DNA from: Selaginella moellendorffii
Lineage: Eukaryota > Streptophyta > Lycopodiopsida > Selaginellales > Selaginellaceae
Length of the DNA: 64,000 nucleotides
Direction of reading: 5' to 3'
NCBI RefSeq assembly: GCF_000143415.4
Contig: NW_003314267.1
Location: 2,397,839-2,461,838, forward strand
Shown: in pieces, positions 9,995 to 22,606 of the stretch
Position numbering within the stretch: the first letter of the stretch is position 1
Layout: each line of letters opens with the position of its first letter
Made by a program: the position numbers and the translations under genes
The notes under the pieces: model-generated
The model's database searches: none
What the model saw: only the letters and a program-made list of their open reading frames with translations
Told to the model about the DNA's origin: nothing

Positions 9995-9998
9995 TATG

Positions 9999-10869
9999 CT
10001 TCTATGAGTTTGAGAGCTTAAAACAACAGTAGCAACCTGAAAGTTTGCTCAGCTCAAAAAGAATCGAAGCTCCTGGGATCCAGCTGCTGGCTCTTGATCC
10101 TGTCAGTTGGGCTTGGACAACAACGCACAGTCGATTTTTCCGAATGACAAGTTTGTTGCGAGGCAAGCTACCGCCTTTTCTCTCTGGTTTGAGTGCTTAC
10201 GTTTCCACAGAGGCGAGATATGCAAGCAAAGGCCATTGAGAAACACCTCGAGTTCTCAGATGAAACTTCGAGCAAAGGTACGACAAGTATGAGAACAAAT
10301 TTCACAAGCGCATCATGCTCAAGAAATGTCTCGCTTAAGAAAGATTTCGTTTGAAAATGCCATCACCTGGGTTGGTTCTCGACTCTTGTACCTCACACAG
10401 CTCCATATTGTGCTTTAGATGCCTCGTTAAGGGATCACTAAAACTTGCAGCAGTGGTGGTGGCAAAAGTGTTGATGATCCTGAGTAAATGTTGCAAGATA
10501 GGGGAATGAAAAACTTCAATCAAGACGGATATAACTGTCGGCTCCAAAGACGTAGTTAAATCCCACCAGATGCTTGTCAAGAATGAAAGTTCCCCCACTC
10601 AAGCTTTTCACAGACAATCGCTATAATAAAAAAAACGAACAATTCATCAATGAGAACTATGGAGAAAGTCATGCAATAGCAAAGCCATGTCCTGCTGAAG
10701 CGCAATGTTTTTCCACATGATTTAGCAGTGACTCAAATCATCCCCAAACTTGTTATGGTATCACTATGATCAGTCATGACGACTTTGCAGCAGCCAATCC
10801 TTCTACCCAAATGGCTAAGCAGTCCTGCAAACCAAAGAAGTGTTAGAAAAATGAGAAAGAAGAGAAAAC
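9999..10869. other. Unannotated transition from gene island to repeat block
   Basis: Short ORFs at 10045-10292 (+) and 10335-10598 (-) show no recognisable domain. AT content rises toward the retrotransposon block. Confidence 0.3.
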
Positions 10870-13800
10870 AAGTTGAAACTAAATTGAAGGTCATAAGATA
10901 CTTATATTGGTACAAAACCTTTTCATAGACAAAGTTATAGTATTAGTACTAACACTTTAATCTCAAATAATTAAGTTGGACATCACCATATTCAACTGAA
11001 GCATAGGGCCACCAAAATTAAATCAAAATTAGTGAGAGCTCACTATTTTTATAGAATTTAACAAAATGCAGATTGCATAGAGTTTTAAAAAATGCAAAAT
11101 GCAATTTACCACCTAAAAAAAAGTATAAAGGTCACTTTTCTAAAAAAGCACAATAGCCATTTTTACATCAACTCCAAACTTTATCCAACTCAATTATCTT
11201 AACCCCAAAAGTTAGTATCCCTTTTAGCTTGTATCATACAAACTATATACTAAACTTTAGGCTAATTGAAGTCAAATATAACCTTTCACTAGTTTGTATT
11301 AACTTACAAAAATGGAATGGTTTTCAAGAAAAATTATTAATAGGTCAGCCATTGGAAAAGCCTAAGAAAATTTATGGAAAATTTCCATCATAGAGAAAGA
11401 ATGACTCATAGTCTAGGAATATAAACTTTTAATACTCAACTAACTTCTTCCTACCTAGAACTTTACATAGGTTCACTTCAATATGAATTTTCATGACCCA
11501 ATATATTGAACATCATGCCCATATTTTTTACATCCAACACTGACATTCGCAAAATGTAAAATGAATATTCAATACTTGATAACAAAGACCATATCTTCAG
11601 ATATCCACATTGCACTAATACTTTTCTTCAACCACTTTCAAGATCCAATGTGAAGTTAAAACACTATTAAAAAAAATGATATAAAAAATCAAAATCTAAG
11701 AAAAATTCCTCATCACTCGAAATAACAATGCCACTTCCACTAACACAAGTGTTAGCGATGTCAATACCTCAACTACATACTTTCTCTATCTAACAATTTA
11801 CTTTAAGTGCTAATGAATAAACTAATAAGCTATAGCATGTGAATGTTATAACCTTTTCCAACACTTTAATAGGCAACCCTTCCAAAACCAAAGTACCAAT
11901 ATAAATTTAGTATATCATAAATCACTTTTGAGAACTTAGTCAAAGCTACTTTAATGTTACTATTTGCAAGTGGACTAACTTCACTATCAACCACTTTGGG
12001 GTTAATCATCATTTAACTATATTCACTATCATATGGATATGATATAAAAATCATAATGACTTGATTATCAATTAAGCAACACCACGAGCAAACCCATATT
12101 GTTACTTCAAAAGTTTATGTGAGTATCAAGTGCCAACTCAATTCGATAAAATGCAATATAAATGCCACACCCCACCAATAGAGATTTACAATAATGAATA
12201 TATTAACTTTTGGTCATAATAAGAACAAGTTTATGCCACTCTCCTTCCAACCAAACTCAAAACTAATCATACACCAAGCTACTCAAGGAGCAATAGCAAG
12301 ATTCCACAAAAAAGAATTGAGCATTGCAACCCAAATCTTCAATAGTAAGCATAGATAAAATGGTTTAGCACTTCACTGCTATCCATCCCATAACCCACCA
12401 CTTGTAATACCATTATAACCAATATATATCAAGATAGGGACTCTTTATTGTATAATGTGAATACGAGCAATGAGTTAACACTTCGTTGTAAATTATTTCT
12501 CCAAGAAGAGAAGATGATTTACGAGTTTGATCCTTTATCCTTGATAACTTTCTTTTCGGACCCTACTTTGACCAAACCTCAAACTTGCTTTCACACTACC
12601 TTCAATCCAATCTAAGAAAATTTATGAAAGAGCATGGCAATAACTACTTGAACCAATAAACTAATCCTTATAGTCTTGATTGATCCACTCATAATCATGT
12701 CTAGGAAGGACCCACTAGTGCCGTAGTTACAAACTAGTCTATTTGCCACTTATAGCAAACCTAGGGAAGGTTTACTTTTACCCACGATACATGGAATAAC
12801 TCATAGAACCACTGATAGGCTAATATTAATCCTGCCAACTCAAAGTGTAACCTTGAGTTGTAATGTGCCTCACACATGAGTCAACAGAACATCTCAATCC
12901 ATCTTATGAGCCCAAACACAAGCTTATACAATATCATACAAAAGGTAACCAAAATCTATACCCAAGGAATGAATACAAAGTCATAACACCCAAATGTGTA
13001 CTTATTTGAATCATCATTTTCATCTTTGCATATGCAACGAGATTAGTTGCCTAATCTCATTGGATAGTACTCATAGTGATTTATCATATGATAACCATGA
13101 AACAAAACCTAAACCTTTCATCTGCCATTTGTCACATGCCATGTGCCATATGCCATATGTCCAAAGAAAGTAGAGTGGAACTTGAATCTCAAGGCCTTGG
13201 GCCACTGAATGAAGGAACAAAGCCAAACTCCTAAGTATGGAGCCAAGGAGCGTTAGAACCAGAGCACAAAGTGACTCCCGAGTGTATAACTCAAAGAGTG
13301 AAGGGACAAGAGCACAGAGCCACTTAGAACAATCTTATAGCATCCAACATCCAATACCAAGACCAGCACACATCAAGGAGTTAAACATAGTCTAGTGTTA
13401 TTTTAGCATATTGGTGGCTTAATGCGAGTCCACCAACTAGCATGGTGTGGAATTTGGGCTTAGACCTAAGCCAGACATAGAACAAAGACAAACACGCAAG
13501 TGGGAGTTAAACTATGCCTTAGGTTAGCTAATCATGCTCAACCTACCCACTATCCCTACTATACATTTGGGACACCCCCTTCCTCCTTTGAGGAATATAT
13601 GCTTTAAGCTTTCACCCTTAGCCATCCTTAGTACCAAAAGTTAAGTCTCTAGGACTAACTTGAAACTTATTAAGTATAAAATGGTGCTAGTTTGTGAATT
13701 TGGGCATGGGACAAACATTATTGTGTTCAGGACAATCTTTACATTCCGTAGATATGCCAAATTGGTAAATCTAGACACTTTCCATAAATAACAATTGGGA

Positions 13801-14170
13801 CCAAACAAAACTAACACAAGGTGCATGATAGCGAGGGTGTTTGGTAGACACGGTAAGTTATTATCTAGCAAATATTAAGGGACCAAACTCAATATTGCAA
13901 GGGTTACCAACACTAATAAGTGCAAGTCAACGAATGAATTTCTCTAACCAGGTCATGTTTGACTAATAGGACTTAGGAATTCTGTCCTTATGCTCATATG
14001 GTCAAGTGCACATGTGAAGACCAATTTCTCAACTAGCTTAGGTGAAGACTGAAGAAGGGATCAACAATATCGACTTCCTGCCATTGTAGCAGTAAGGAAA
14101 GAATATCCAAAAGGACTAGCTGACAGATAATTTCCACTATTTCAATCAATTATACCAAACTTTTATTTAG
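10870..14170 (-). mobile_element. Family A LTR retrotransposon, inverted truncated copy
   Basis: On the minus strand this runs from an LTR (about 14170 to 13080) into internal sequence ending near 10870. It parallels the family A element at 22494-37929. Matches include the CTTTCCTTACTGC and ATGGCAGG block (reverse of about 14090), the GACACGTGGCATGTGGCA-type block (13130-13160 against 31445-31480), the internal start GAGATTAGGCAACTAATCTC, and GTTTGCTATAAGTGGCAAATAG (12745-12765 against 31957-31978). Divergence is high. There are no ORFs with transposon domains; the 3' half and 3' LTR are missing. Confidence 0.75.
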
Positions 14171-16876
14171 TTATTTTATAGTCATCAAGTCTTACAACTC
14201 ATTATTAATGCTTTCACACTTCTATTAACATTTGGTCAAAGCACTTAAATCCCTTACCTTCCAATTTAGACTATGCTAATCCTATTTCTATTGGCAAGGG
14301 GTTTTCATAAACTAGTCAACTTGACCTCTAGACATTTCCTCTTCAGATACTTTATATCTCTACACTATTGATTCTACAAGCCTATCCTCACGACACATCC
14401 CACTTATGTCTAAGTCTTTGCCAAGACCATAATAATTGTTTCTTATGCTAACTACTGTTTAACACTACATTATAGTGTTCACACATAACTCTTCGTAAAA
14501 GTTACTTTCTTTTGTGAACACTTTTTCACAAATTTAGTATGCCATCTTCTACTATCAATGAGATACTTATTATTTTCATATTTGGATCTCATGATCCTTG
14601 TAATCCTTCACTAGGTACAACACACTTTAGTTTAATATATTTCTTCTAAGCAATTGGGATCATCTTTTAACTCTACTGAGTTATCTAGCTTTTAGACTTT
14701 GTTAATCTGATGACCTAGAACGTCCTTGCCTCATGATTACTTTTGAGGTGTTACCACACTTGAATACAACCTTTTGTATTTATATCTTATTCAAAAAAGT
14801 CATATTTATTCTGATACTTAATTATTTTTTTTTCTATGTGGGTTACTTTTGCCTCTTAGAACTATCCTTCTACATCATAAGAATGCTAACTCATCCTCTA
14901 AATACACCCTCAACTCCTTGGATGGTTCTATTGATTAAAGGTAACCTTAACTACCATTGCAAGGATATATGTTCTCATCTATATTTGACCTCTTATGGTC
15001 ATCAATTCCACTCTCTAATTCTTGAGCACCATTCCTAATCATATGAGCATAATTTTATGACTCTTTTATTGTTTAGGAGTTTTATCATTTTTGTGATCCC
15101 AACTATAGTTGTTTACCACAAATATATTATCTAGTTTGCTAAATCAAATATTTATATGGATTATATCCTCAACTTTTTGAGAAAATCTTTTTACTATTCC
15201 TAATATCCCAAGGTTATTCCCTTATTAGCCCCTTTTTATCCACCACATTACCTATATGTTCACATATGAATTAAAGTGGAGAGCTATACCTTCCAAATAT
15301 GCTACTCCTCAAGGATAGACTCACTTTTAGGACTTTCCAATATTAATATCAAATGGTGATATACTTTACTATCAATAAGAGTTAGACTAAAGAATAATTC
15401 CAATACCAAATTGTAAGTGACCAAATTTTTCATTCAACTTTAATCACTTAAGCATGCCTTTGACATTTTGAAAAAGTCTTACTTATATCCTCTATAAGTC
15501 CTTATCTGCATTGGGGTACTTGCTTACCCCTAAATATGATTTCAAGATCACATTAGCTTTACATTTAGTCCAAGTGCTCTATGTGTTTAGTCTCATTTTC
15601 AAGACCCAAAGGTACCCTTGACAATGTGAAAGTTATTTCTATTTACCCTTGTCTCATTAGTAGTTTAAAACCACCCACAATATGGTCCCATCTTTTTGTG
15701 ACTAGGCCATCCATCTATAAGTGGTCATCTTATGACAATATCTTAGCATCTTTAGGATGGCCCAAGACATAAGGAACACCACCCCCCCCAATATCCCTTT
15801 TTTGATCTCCACTAAATTTCTTTCCGTCCATAGCAATGCTCGCTAACACCATTATTAGTGTTGGGCTCAAAGGATTATCCACTAAGCCCCACTAACCTTT
15901 AGGACTTCCTCACTATATAACCATACCCTTGGTAACCAAGCAAGGAGACCACTCTTTTTTCTTTCTATGGTTTGGGATTTTAAGATGACATTTCAAAACA
16001 CCGTAGCTTAATGCAAGCCATATGGGTACTACCCCCACTTTCTACCACTAGAGTGCCACAACTTATGTGGCTAAAGTGAGGTTTCGATAAGCCACACAAG
16101 GTATCCAAGTAGATAATGCCACTCACACTTGGATTGGGTGCATCAACCATTTGTTCTCTTGAGGGAGCTAAAGTTAGCTTTTGAACACTTCACCAAGTTA
16201 CCCTATTTATCCATCCGTATTCACTTTGGTTTTATTATCACTCGCCATGTGGGTGTAGCCTTCCTTAATCACACTAGCTGTTCCTAGCTAAATTGATTCC
16301 ACTAAATATTATCTCACAAAAATTCACCAAAACCCTTAGGGTCTGAGAGACAATTGCTTGGGCTTTCACCCTGGAACTCAAACTCAAACTCAAACTTGGA
16401 CTTAGACTCAGAATCAGACTCGGTCTCAGACTGGGTCTCAGTCTCAGTCTTAGTCTCAAACTCCTTCCCAAACTCCTTTTCAGACTTCATCTTGGATTCC
16501 TTCTGGGACTTCAACTTGGACTCCTTCTTAAACTCCATCTCAGACTCTTTCTCAAATTTCATCTCGAACTCCTTCTTATATTCCTTCTTAGAATCTCAGC
16601 CATTTTGAACTCCATCTTGGGCATGATCTTGATAATTCCGCATGTCACAACACTCATTATGTGTTGGTGATTCTCTTGTCCCCTTTTCAAGACTCACTCC
16701 TCAATCACTTTATGCTTGTTCTTTGAACACTTCTTTGGGAGTTTCACTCTTGCTCTCAACTTTCCAAGTTAAAATTTTTAGTTCAAACATGTTATGCTTG
16801 TTTGGCTTTTGTTTTGGCCATTACCACATGGCATACTTTGGGCTCCACTTTGAGACTAAAGAAATTGTGTCTTAGA
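14171..16876 (-). mobile_element. Family B LTR retrotransposon, inverted truncated copy
   Basis: On the minus strand a 5' LTR runs from about 16876 to 15412 and ends TTACA. It is followed by a tRNA-Met-type primer-binding site (AATACCAAATTG on the plus strand) and about 1.2 kb of internal sequence. The LTR start matches the family B LTR at 22607, for example AAAGTGGAGCCCAAAGT and GGCCAAAACAAAAGCCAAAC. The Glu/Ser-coding purine array appears here in a short, diverged form at 16370-16600. The internal part matches 24400-25650, for example AACTATAGTTGGGATCAC. It is cut off where the inverted family A LTR begins. Confidence 0.75.
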
Positions 16877-16899
16877 TTTAGAGACTTCCAACCTCATGA

Positions 16900-19200
16900 C
16901 TAGAGCAGTGATCAACTGAAATAAATCTGTAGGAATAAATTGGAGGCAGCCAAATATTAAGTCTTGGAGACAAGATATTGGCTTCTAGTGGCTAAAACTA
17001 GGGGAAGATACTAAATACTTTGGGATTCAGGTTGATACTAAGTTTTAAGATGACATCTTGCTTCGGAGGATAAAAATGTCAATTCAGAAATGTGCTCCTA
17101 GAAACTCAGCTTCCTAGTGAGAGTGGTTGTGGCCAAGAGCATCATCCTACCTAGCATTTAGTACCACCTTTTGATCTAGCACATTCTTAAACACACTCTT
17201 AGATAGGTATGCATGATGGTATGTAAATATGTGTGGCAAAGTATGCTTGTTATAGGGAGAATTATGGTGAAAGTTGCCTAACAATCCACAATACATTTGT
17301 GAGTTTTGGGAGGATTCGGAATCATTGATTTGAGTGACATGGCAAAGGCACTATGATACAAAATTCTCCTAATGTGCCTTCAACCAAGTAATCAATTGTG
17401 AAGACTTATGTTTAGGGTAGAGTCTACTGATGATCTGGCCTAGGCATTACATTGCGAGACAATGGGTGGAGGATTTGCTTTTTGTTGAAGGGCCAAACAA
17501 ATGGTCAAGGGAAGCATGTTGGTCCAAGGGATTCTGAGATTGTGAAGCAAGTTTCCAATTCCAAGTTTCCAATCAAGAGATGTCAAGTGGGGCTATAGAT
17601 TGGCTAAACTAGCCTCTATTCTTTAATAATTTCTTCAAAGCAGATGGTAAGACATTGAGCAGGTACACTATATGGAAAAAGCTACACTTGAGGCTTTCAA
17701 ATTGGTGGGGGTGTTGAACAAAGACATGAGGAAGACAACAAGGCATATGCAAGTCTTTAACCCAAGACAGTGGAGGAAGGTTCACCTAAACCTTCTTTGC
17801 ATCATCCAAGTAGTGAGCGAAGGAAAGAAGGGGAAACCTTAGCCAAGGCAATGTCTCAAATCTATAGATATTGTGGCTATACAGCATGACATGGAATTGG
17901 ATGGGGAACAAGTTAGACTAGGAGCATGGACACAAGGAGGATGGCAATATGGAGGTGTGGTTTATTGTATCTCTAGAACATAATATTAGTTATCCCTTTT
18001 TGGTTGTGAGAGGTGGTATGTTGCTGTTGGCATGCCAATAGTGACAGATGATGAAGTCAAGGGGAGGATTTGAGTGGTAAGTGGTAGTTATTCAATTGAT
18101 GGTCATGCCTAAGGGGGGATGGCATACTCAGGTAGTGGTGATAGCAGCTGATTGAGCATCTAGACTAAGATCCCTTAACATGGAAATAAATAGCAAAGAG
18201 CTTCTTCTCATTTAAAGTCAATGAAGCACAAAATGGTCTCTTGACAAGCAAAGAGGAGGTCTATAGAGAGAACCCCAAGCTATGGAAGAAGTGGATCTAG
18301 CAAAGAGTCAAGGCAAACCAAGTGGTGGACAACATACTTACCTTCTAGAAATTACCAATATAGAAGAAGGTTAAGGCCACCTTTTGGTTGGTGGTGACCG
18401 ATAGGCTACTAGTGGGACAATGGTTTCAAGATGGAGCATGTTGACAGTGCATGGAGTTTGGCAAACTAGTGTGGCATGTTCTGTGGGAATGTAATGTGGC
18501 AAAAGAGGTATAGCAATAGATTCTCAAGATGACATAAGAATTAAAAGACATTTGAGAGTTCAAAGTTGTTCTTTACTAGTTCGAAGGAGTAAGAGGTTTG
18601 GGTAATGGTCCAGCTTGGAAATGCATTCAGTGTTGAGGATGGCATGGATGGGGTATGTGAGTCTGGTGAGATATGACAAAAGCTAAAGTTGGCATGTTGG
18701 TTTGGGAGGTGATGGGCCATAAGTGTTGGGATAAAGAGTGACAAGAGTGTAAGCACTTTGGGAGGTGTATAATCACTATCATTTTGATAGACAATAAGTG
18801 AGGATATATGTGGTGGTGGCCTTATGGTGGAGACTTATTCTTACAGCTATGCACCTCCATTATGCCATCTTGAAAGAATGGGTGAAACCTAATTGACTTA
18901 GAGGGGTGGAAGAATAGATGGCTCCCATGTTTTGAGAGAGTGGACAACAATAAGATTCACTAGCAGTGGTGCCTCCTTGACTCTGTTTTACATTTGGCTC
19001 AAGGGGGGGAAGATTTGGATATCAATATGATCTGAAAGAGATGACCATGACAGCTTCTACTTCAGGATTAGGATTAGTTGAGACGCAAGACAATCACATA
19101 GGTAACTTGTTGAGAGGGTAGGACATTTAATTTTTGTATTAGTCCCATTGGGATATAAGGAATGTATATACATGTTTAACTAGACCACTCACTCTTGTAT
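16900..19200 (+). mobile_element. Dead LINE (non-LTR retrotransposon), reverse transcriptase 3' half
   Basis: Conceptual translation, interrupted by many stops and frameshifts, shows plant L1-type landmarks in the right order. They are KYFGIQVDTK near 17012 (the YLGI-type thumb motif), GFGIIDLSDMAKAL at 17312-17353, and the zf-RVT zinc-binding signature HVLWECNVAKEV at 18475-18510. No endonuclease domain or intact ORF remains. A 3' tail or target duplication could not be fixed. Confidence 0.72.
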
Positions 19201-19288
19201 ATAAGCTAGAGTTTTGGGCTAATAGGATATACACATTTTTATATTTCATACATTTATAGTAATATTTTATATTTATATTTTTAATGTT

Positions 19289-19310
19289 TTATATATATAT
19301 ATATATATAT
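19289..19310. repeat. TA dinucleotide microsatellite
   Basis: A run of about ten TA repeats lies in an AT-rich stretch just downstream of the lectin-like ORFs. Confidence 0.9.
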
Positions 19311-19335
19311 TGATATAAGCAATCAAAAGATTTTA

Positions 19336-20203
19336 TTATGGAAAATTCTTTAATACTTTATTATCATTTGAACCAATTATATATACAAATCCATCATCAT
19401 CCACAGATAGTATTGTTGATTTACAACTTTGACAATTAATATCTATAGACCATATGTCTACATCTTTATAATCTTTTATTACTAATTTTCTTGTCTCTAA
19501 AAGTAACCAGCAATCAATATCTTTGTTAGTGGTCAGACTTTCCCATAAAATATGCATTCTCTTCCATGTTAACACTAAATTACAATTTTCCTGAAGAGTT
19601 AATTCATAATATCCATTTGGAGAAACTAGTGAATTCAACTTGAGTAAATAGGATCCTATCTCAAATTTTTCACCACTCATAAGTGTAGACCTGTAAATCC
19701 AAAAATTATTAACAGCTGTATTTATATAAGTTTTATTATTATTCACAGCGATACTCATAGGGTTATATCTTCTAGCATTTAATAGTTTGTATTTTATAAT
19801 CCAAAGTAGCAGCTATAAGACCATAATTTCCCACTCGAGCTTCTTTTAAGATATCAAATAAAAGCTGATTAAGTTTTCCAATAATTTCTTCTCCTGATGC
19901 CCCTATCCCTGTCTGTCTCCATGCCATATTACACATCCCATTAGGATTTTTACTGTATATCCATATGGTAATTTCAATAACTTTATTTGATAAAGAAAGA
20001 GTTTCAGTCCAAGTAAATGCATTATAGTATTTATATGTTTCTTCGATTTTAGTATCCATCATATCCACTAAAAACTTTCCAATTTCATTAATATCACTTC
20101 TAGTAATAAAACCATAAAGTGTAAGAGCATCCCAATTTACATCTGCTTGAACAGTCAAATCTGCTAATCTGAGAATCACTATTAGAACAATAGCTACCTT
20201 CAT
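19336..20203 (-). pseudogene. Secreted B-lectin-like gene split into two ORFs by a frameshift
   Basis: ORF 1 (20203-19772, 143 codons) starts with a signal peptide (MKVAIVLIVILRLADLTVQA). It continues with a domain I do not recognise, of about 120 residues. ORF 2 (19758-19336, 140 codons) resembles a bulb-type mannose-binding lectin domain: SGEKFEIGSYLLKL, then LQENCNLVL in place of the usual QxDxNxVxY, and repeating beta-strand spacing. The frame of ORF 2 stays open upstream across the ORF 1 stop, so a single-base indel near 19775-19800 would join them. I therefore treat it as one disrupted gene. Codons are strongly AT-biased, unlike the neighbouring plant genes. It sits inside transposon debris without visible introns. 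Alternatives are two short genes or a sequencing error. Confidence 0.5.
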
Positions 20204-20353
20204 GGAAAATACACAGAAATGTCCAAATAAAATAATTACCAGCTAATTACCATCAGATATAATATTATAAATGTACTAAAATCACTATTACAAGACTGTG
20301 GACCATTAGCTTCATATAGTGTATCGCATGTCTTGCAGCTAATAAAACAATTT

Positions 20354-20926
20354 TCATAGGGGAAGCTTTAGTTTCTTCTTCCTTTTCTCATCAACTGTGT
20401 CGTTATAGCTGTCATTGGAGTGATCCGAGAAGGTTGACAAGCTCTCGCCCGCACTCACGAATTCGACAAATGCCTCGGGATCAGTGACCTTGATCACCTC
20501 AGAGCTGATGCCCAATGAAGAATTGCAGCTCAGCATCGCATCGTCACTGGTGCTAGAAGAATAGCTTACGTTGCAGTTGTTCCTGGCGACCGAAACGTTC
20601 CTTAAGACCATGTTCATGGCTCGAGGAGGTGGCATGAGCACCCTTGCGGCTGACTCTCGTCTCTGGAGAAAACCAAAGACAACCAAAAGCAAAAGAGAAT
20701 GTTGTGGAATTTTCACTGAAAAGATTACCTCCCTATGCTGTGGAGCAACATCTGTGTCTCTTGAGGCATCATCCCTGTCATCTCCTGGCCTAAAAGAATG
20801 AAACGAAGTGCTACTATAAACTTGAAAGCATGGAAAAAAAATACCTTGGACTTCTGTCTGTCCACTCATCATGCATGTATGCTTGTATAAAAGATTTTGA
20901 ATTTGCACATGCCCACCACAGATCAT
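20354..20926 (-). CDS. Hypothetical Ser/Asp-rich protein, three exons
   Basis: The proposed exons 20926-20845, 20784-20729 and 20662-20354 have GT-AG borders and matching phases, giving 148 residues. The N-terminal part has several Cys and Met residues. The middle is highly charged (GDDRDDASRDTD). The C-terminal exon is Ser-rich and ends in a basic tail (DEKRKKKLKLPL) that could be a nuclear localisation signal. No family is recognised. The true start could lie in an upstream exon. Confidence 0.45.
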   Translation of the reverse strand: MICGGHVQIQNLLYKHTCMMSGQTEVQGIFFPCFQVYSSTSFHSFRPGDDRDDASRDTDVAPQHREVIFSVKIPQHSLLLLVVFGFLQRRESAARVLMPPPRAMNMVLRNVSVARNNCNVSYSSSTSDDAMLSCNSSLGISSEVIKVTDPEAFVEFVSAGESLSTFSDHSNDSYNDTVDEKRKKKLKLPL

Positions 20927-21126
20927 AGGAGAAACTGATCCCTTGAGAGTCTCTACTTATAAGTGGGGATTATTAATGTAAAGCAGTGTGTCATGTAACC
21001 CAGCAGCAAAGCACATGGCTACAATGCCCTGGGATTCTTAATTCCTCTCGGAGTCACTTTCACAACAGCACACAATGCTACTACTTGAGGAGGAGAAAAG
21101 GGAAAAAAGAAGAAAAAACCATGCAC

Positions 21127-21453
21127 TCACAAACAACAAGAAGGAATGAATTTCAACAAGAAGGAGTGAGATGGCGATGGTGATCCGAAATATTTTGGTG
21201 CTCGAGCTCTGCAATTACCAAGAGGAGGAGGAGGATTATCATCGGGCTTAGCGCCACCGCCGGTGCCCCCTACCCCGCGATCACCGCCTTCGCCATTGCC
21301 ATCGCGATCGCCCCGGCTGAGCCACGCCGTCAAGAATGCCGCATTGGCGGCCCGGGGCATGGACAAGCGCCTGGAGAGAAGATCGCCGCTGGTGCTCGAG
21401 AGGAACGACGATGCGGCACGGCGAAGGACACTGCTACGGCGATGGATTCCCAT
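21127..21453 (-). CDS. Hypothetical protein with organelle-targeting-like N-terminus
   Basis: The ATG at 21453 opens 108 codons beginning MGIHRRSSVLRRAASSFLSS. The Arg/Ser/Ala-rich start resembles a mitochondrial presequence, and a Gly/Asp-rich linker follows. A GTAATT donor near 21217 suggests the true gene may continue through an intron toward the unknown gene at 20926. I could not verify that join. The function is unknown. Confidence 0.3.
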   Translation of the reverse strand: MGIHRRSSVLRRAASSFLSSTSGDLLSRRLSMPRAANAAFLTAWLSRGDRDGNGEGGDRGVGGTGGGAKPDDNPPPPLGNCRARAPKYFGSPSPSHSFLLKFIPSCCL

Positions 21454-22416
21454 GGAGAGAATTTCATAGGCGCAGAAAGCTACGCGACCGATCGATCGAT
21501 GGAGTGGGCTCGCTAGAAATATTTTGCCTCTCTCGAGTGACACCTGTCCAGGCGTCGTATGACGAAGACAACGTACTTTTGCTTCCCTGTTCGCCACGTG
21601 GCAAAGCCATAAACCCTAATGGCGGCGGCAGCGGGGCATCTCGTTCCATAGCCACTCGCAGTCGCAGTGACGATGCAGCTAAATTCAGACCTGGCAATCG
21701 ATCCCCGGAAGAACAGCCTCGAATCGTGAGAGAATCACTTGGAGCTCGTTCTTGGCCTCCGCCCCGAGGCCATGACAGCGGGCGCTGGTCGCTGCAGCAA
21801 CTCTTATTTTATAATAATTATTTGCTGTATAATAAGAATCAAGCTTAAATGTTCCTTTAATTAATCCTAATTAATTAGCTATGTATATGATATAATTAAT
21901 AAAAAATATGAAAATGATTAATATACTAAGTGAGACCTCCATCATGTCAACATGATGATTTACATGACCTTTTTGGCATCACATTATACAAAGAAATAAC
22001 TATTTGTTTATATTAAATTTAATTGAACTTTTGTAATGGAGCTTAGGTCCATTAATTGGTATAAGTATACAGTTTCACATAAAGATTGTTCTGAAAAAAA
22101 GAGTTCTTCCACCAAAACTAGTCTATAAAAGTTTGAGGAAGGTACAAGTCAAGTTTAGTAAGAGGATACGAAATTAGTGAAAAATGCGAAAAAACAAGAC
22201 ATGAAAGTGGTATAATTTAAATAATTAAAAAGAATTATTCAAGAGGTAATCATAGGGTTTAAATATAAGAGAAATGACTTATGAATAAAAGTGCATCCTT
22301 TTTTTCAATCGATTAAGGGTATTGAGATATTTGGGATTAAGCATCTCTGAGTTCAAATTAAAAAATTTATATTTGGTATCAAAGAGGTTTTATATTCAAC
22401 TTTATTGGTTAGTAGA
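21454..22416. other. Intergenic, AT-rich in its right half
   Basis: The first 400 bp are GC-balanced and probably a promoter or 5' UTR. The rest is AT-rich without a supported gene. Confidence 0.4.
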
Positions 22417-22493
22417 GGAATCACACCATATGTTGAGATTAACATATAGAATTAAAAGATATTCAAATTAAAAATTAATTATTTTTACATTCT
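22417..22493. repeat. Left piece of a tandem-duplicated host sequence split by element A
   Basis: These bases, from AATCACACCATATGTTGAGA to TTTTTACATT, match 38063-38140. The sequence right of element A (37930-38060) matches 38145-38280. Without element A the locus is a tandem duplication of about 210 bp, the second unit being intact. Confidence 0.8.
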
Positions 22494-22606
22494 TGTCGCA
22501 AATGTGACTTCGGGTATCGAAAGTTACCTATCGACCAATCCTTACAGACATTCTTTCCTTACAACTATGATGGCAGGAGGTTAGTATTATTGGTTCCCTT
22601 TATCAG

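Noticed and set aside
10335-10598. 87-codon minus-strand ORF
   Set aside because: No motif, no splice context, and it lies at the edge of the repeat block.
13130-13170. Repeated ATGCCATGTGCCATATGCC blocks as a CRISPR-like array
   Set aside because: They are imperfect, without spacers, and form part of the family A LTR that recurs at 31445 and 37835.
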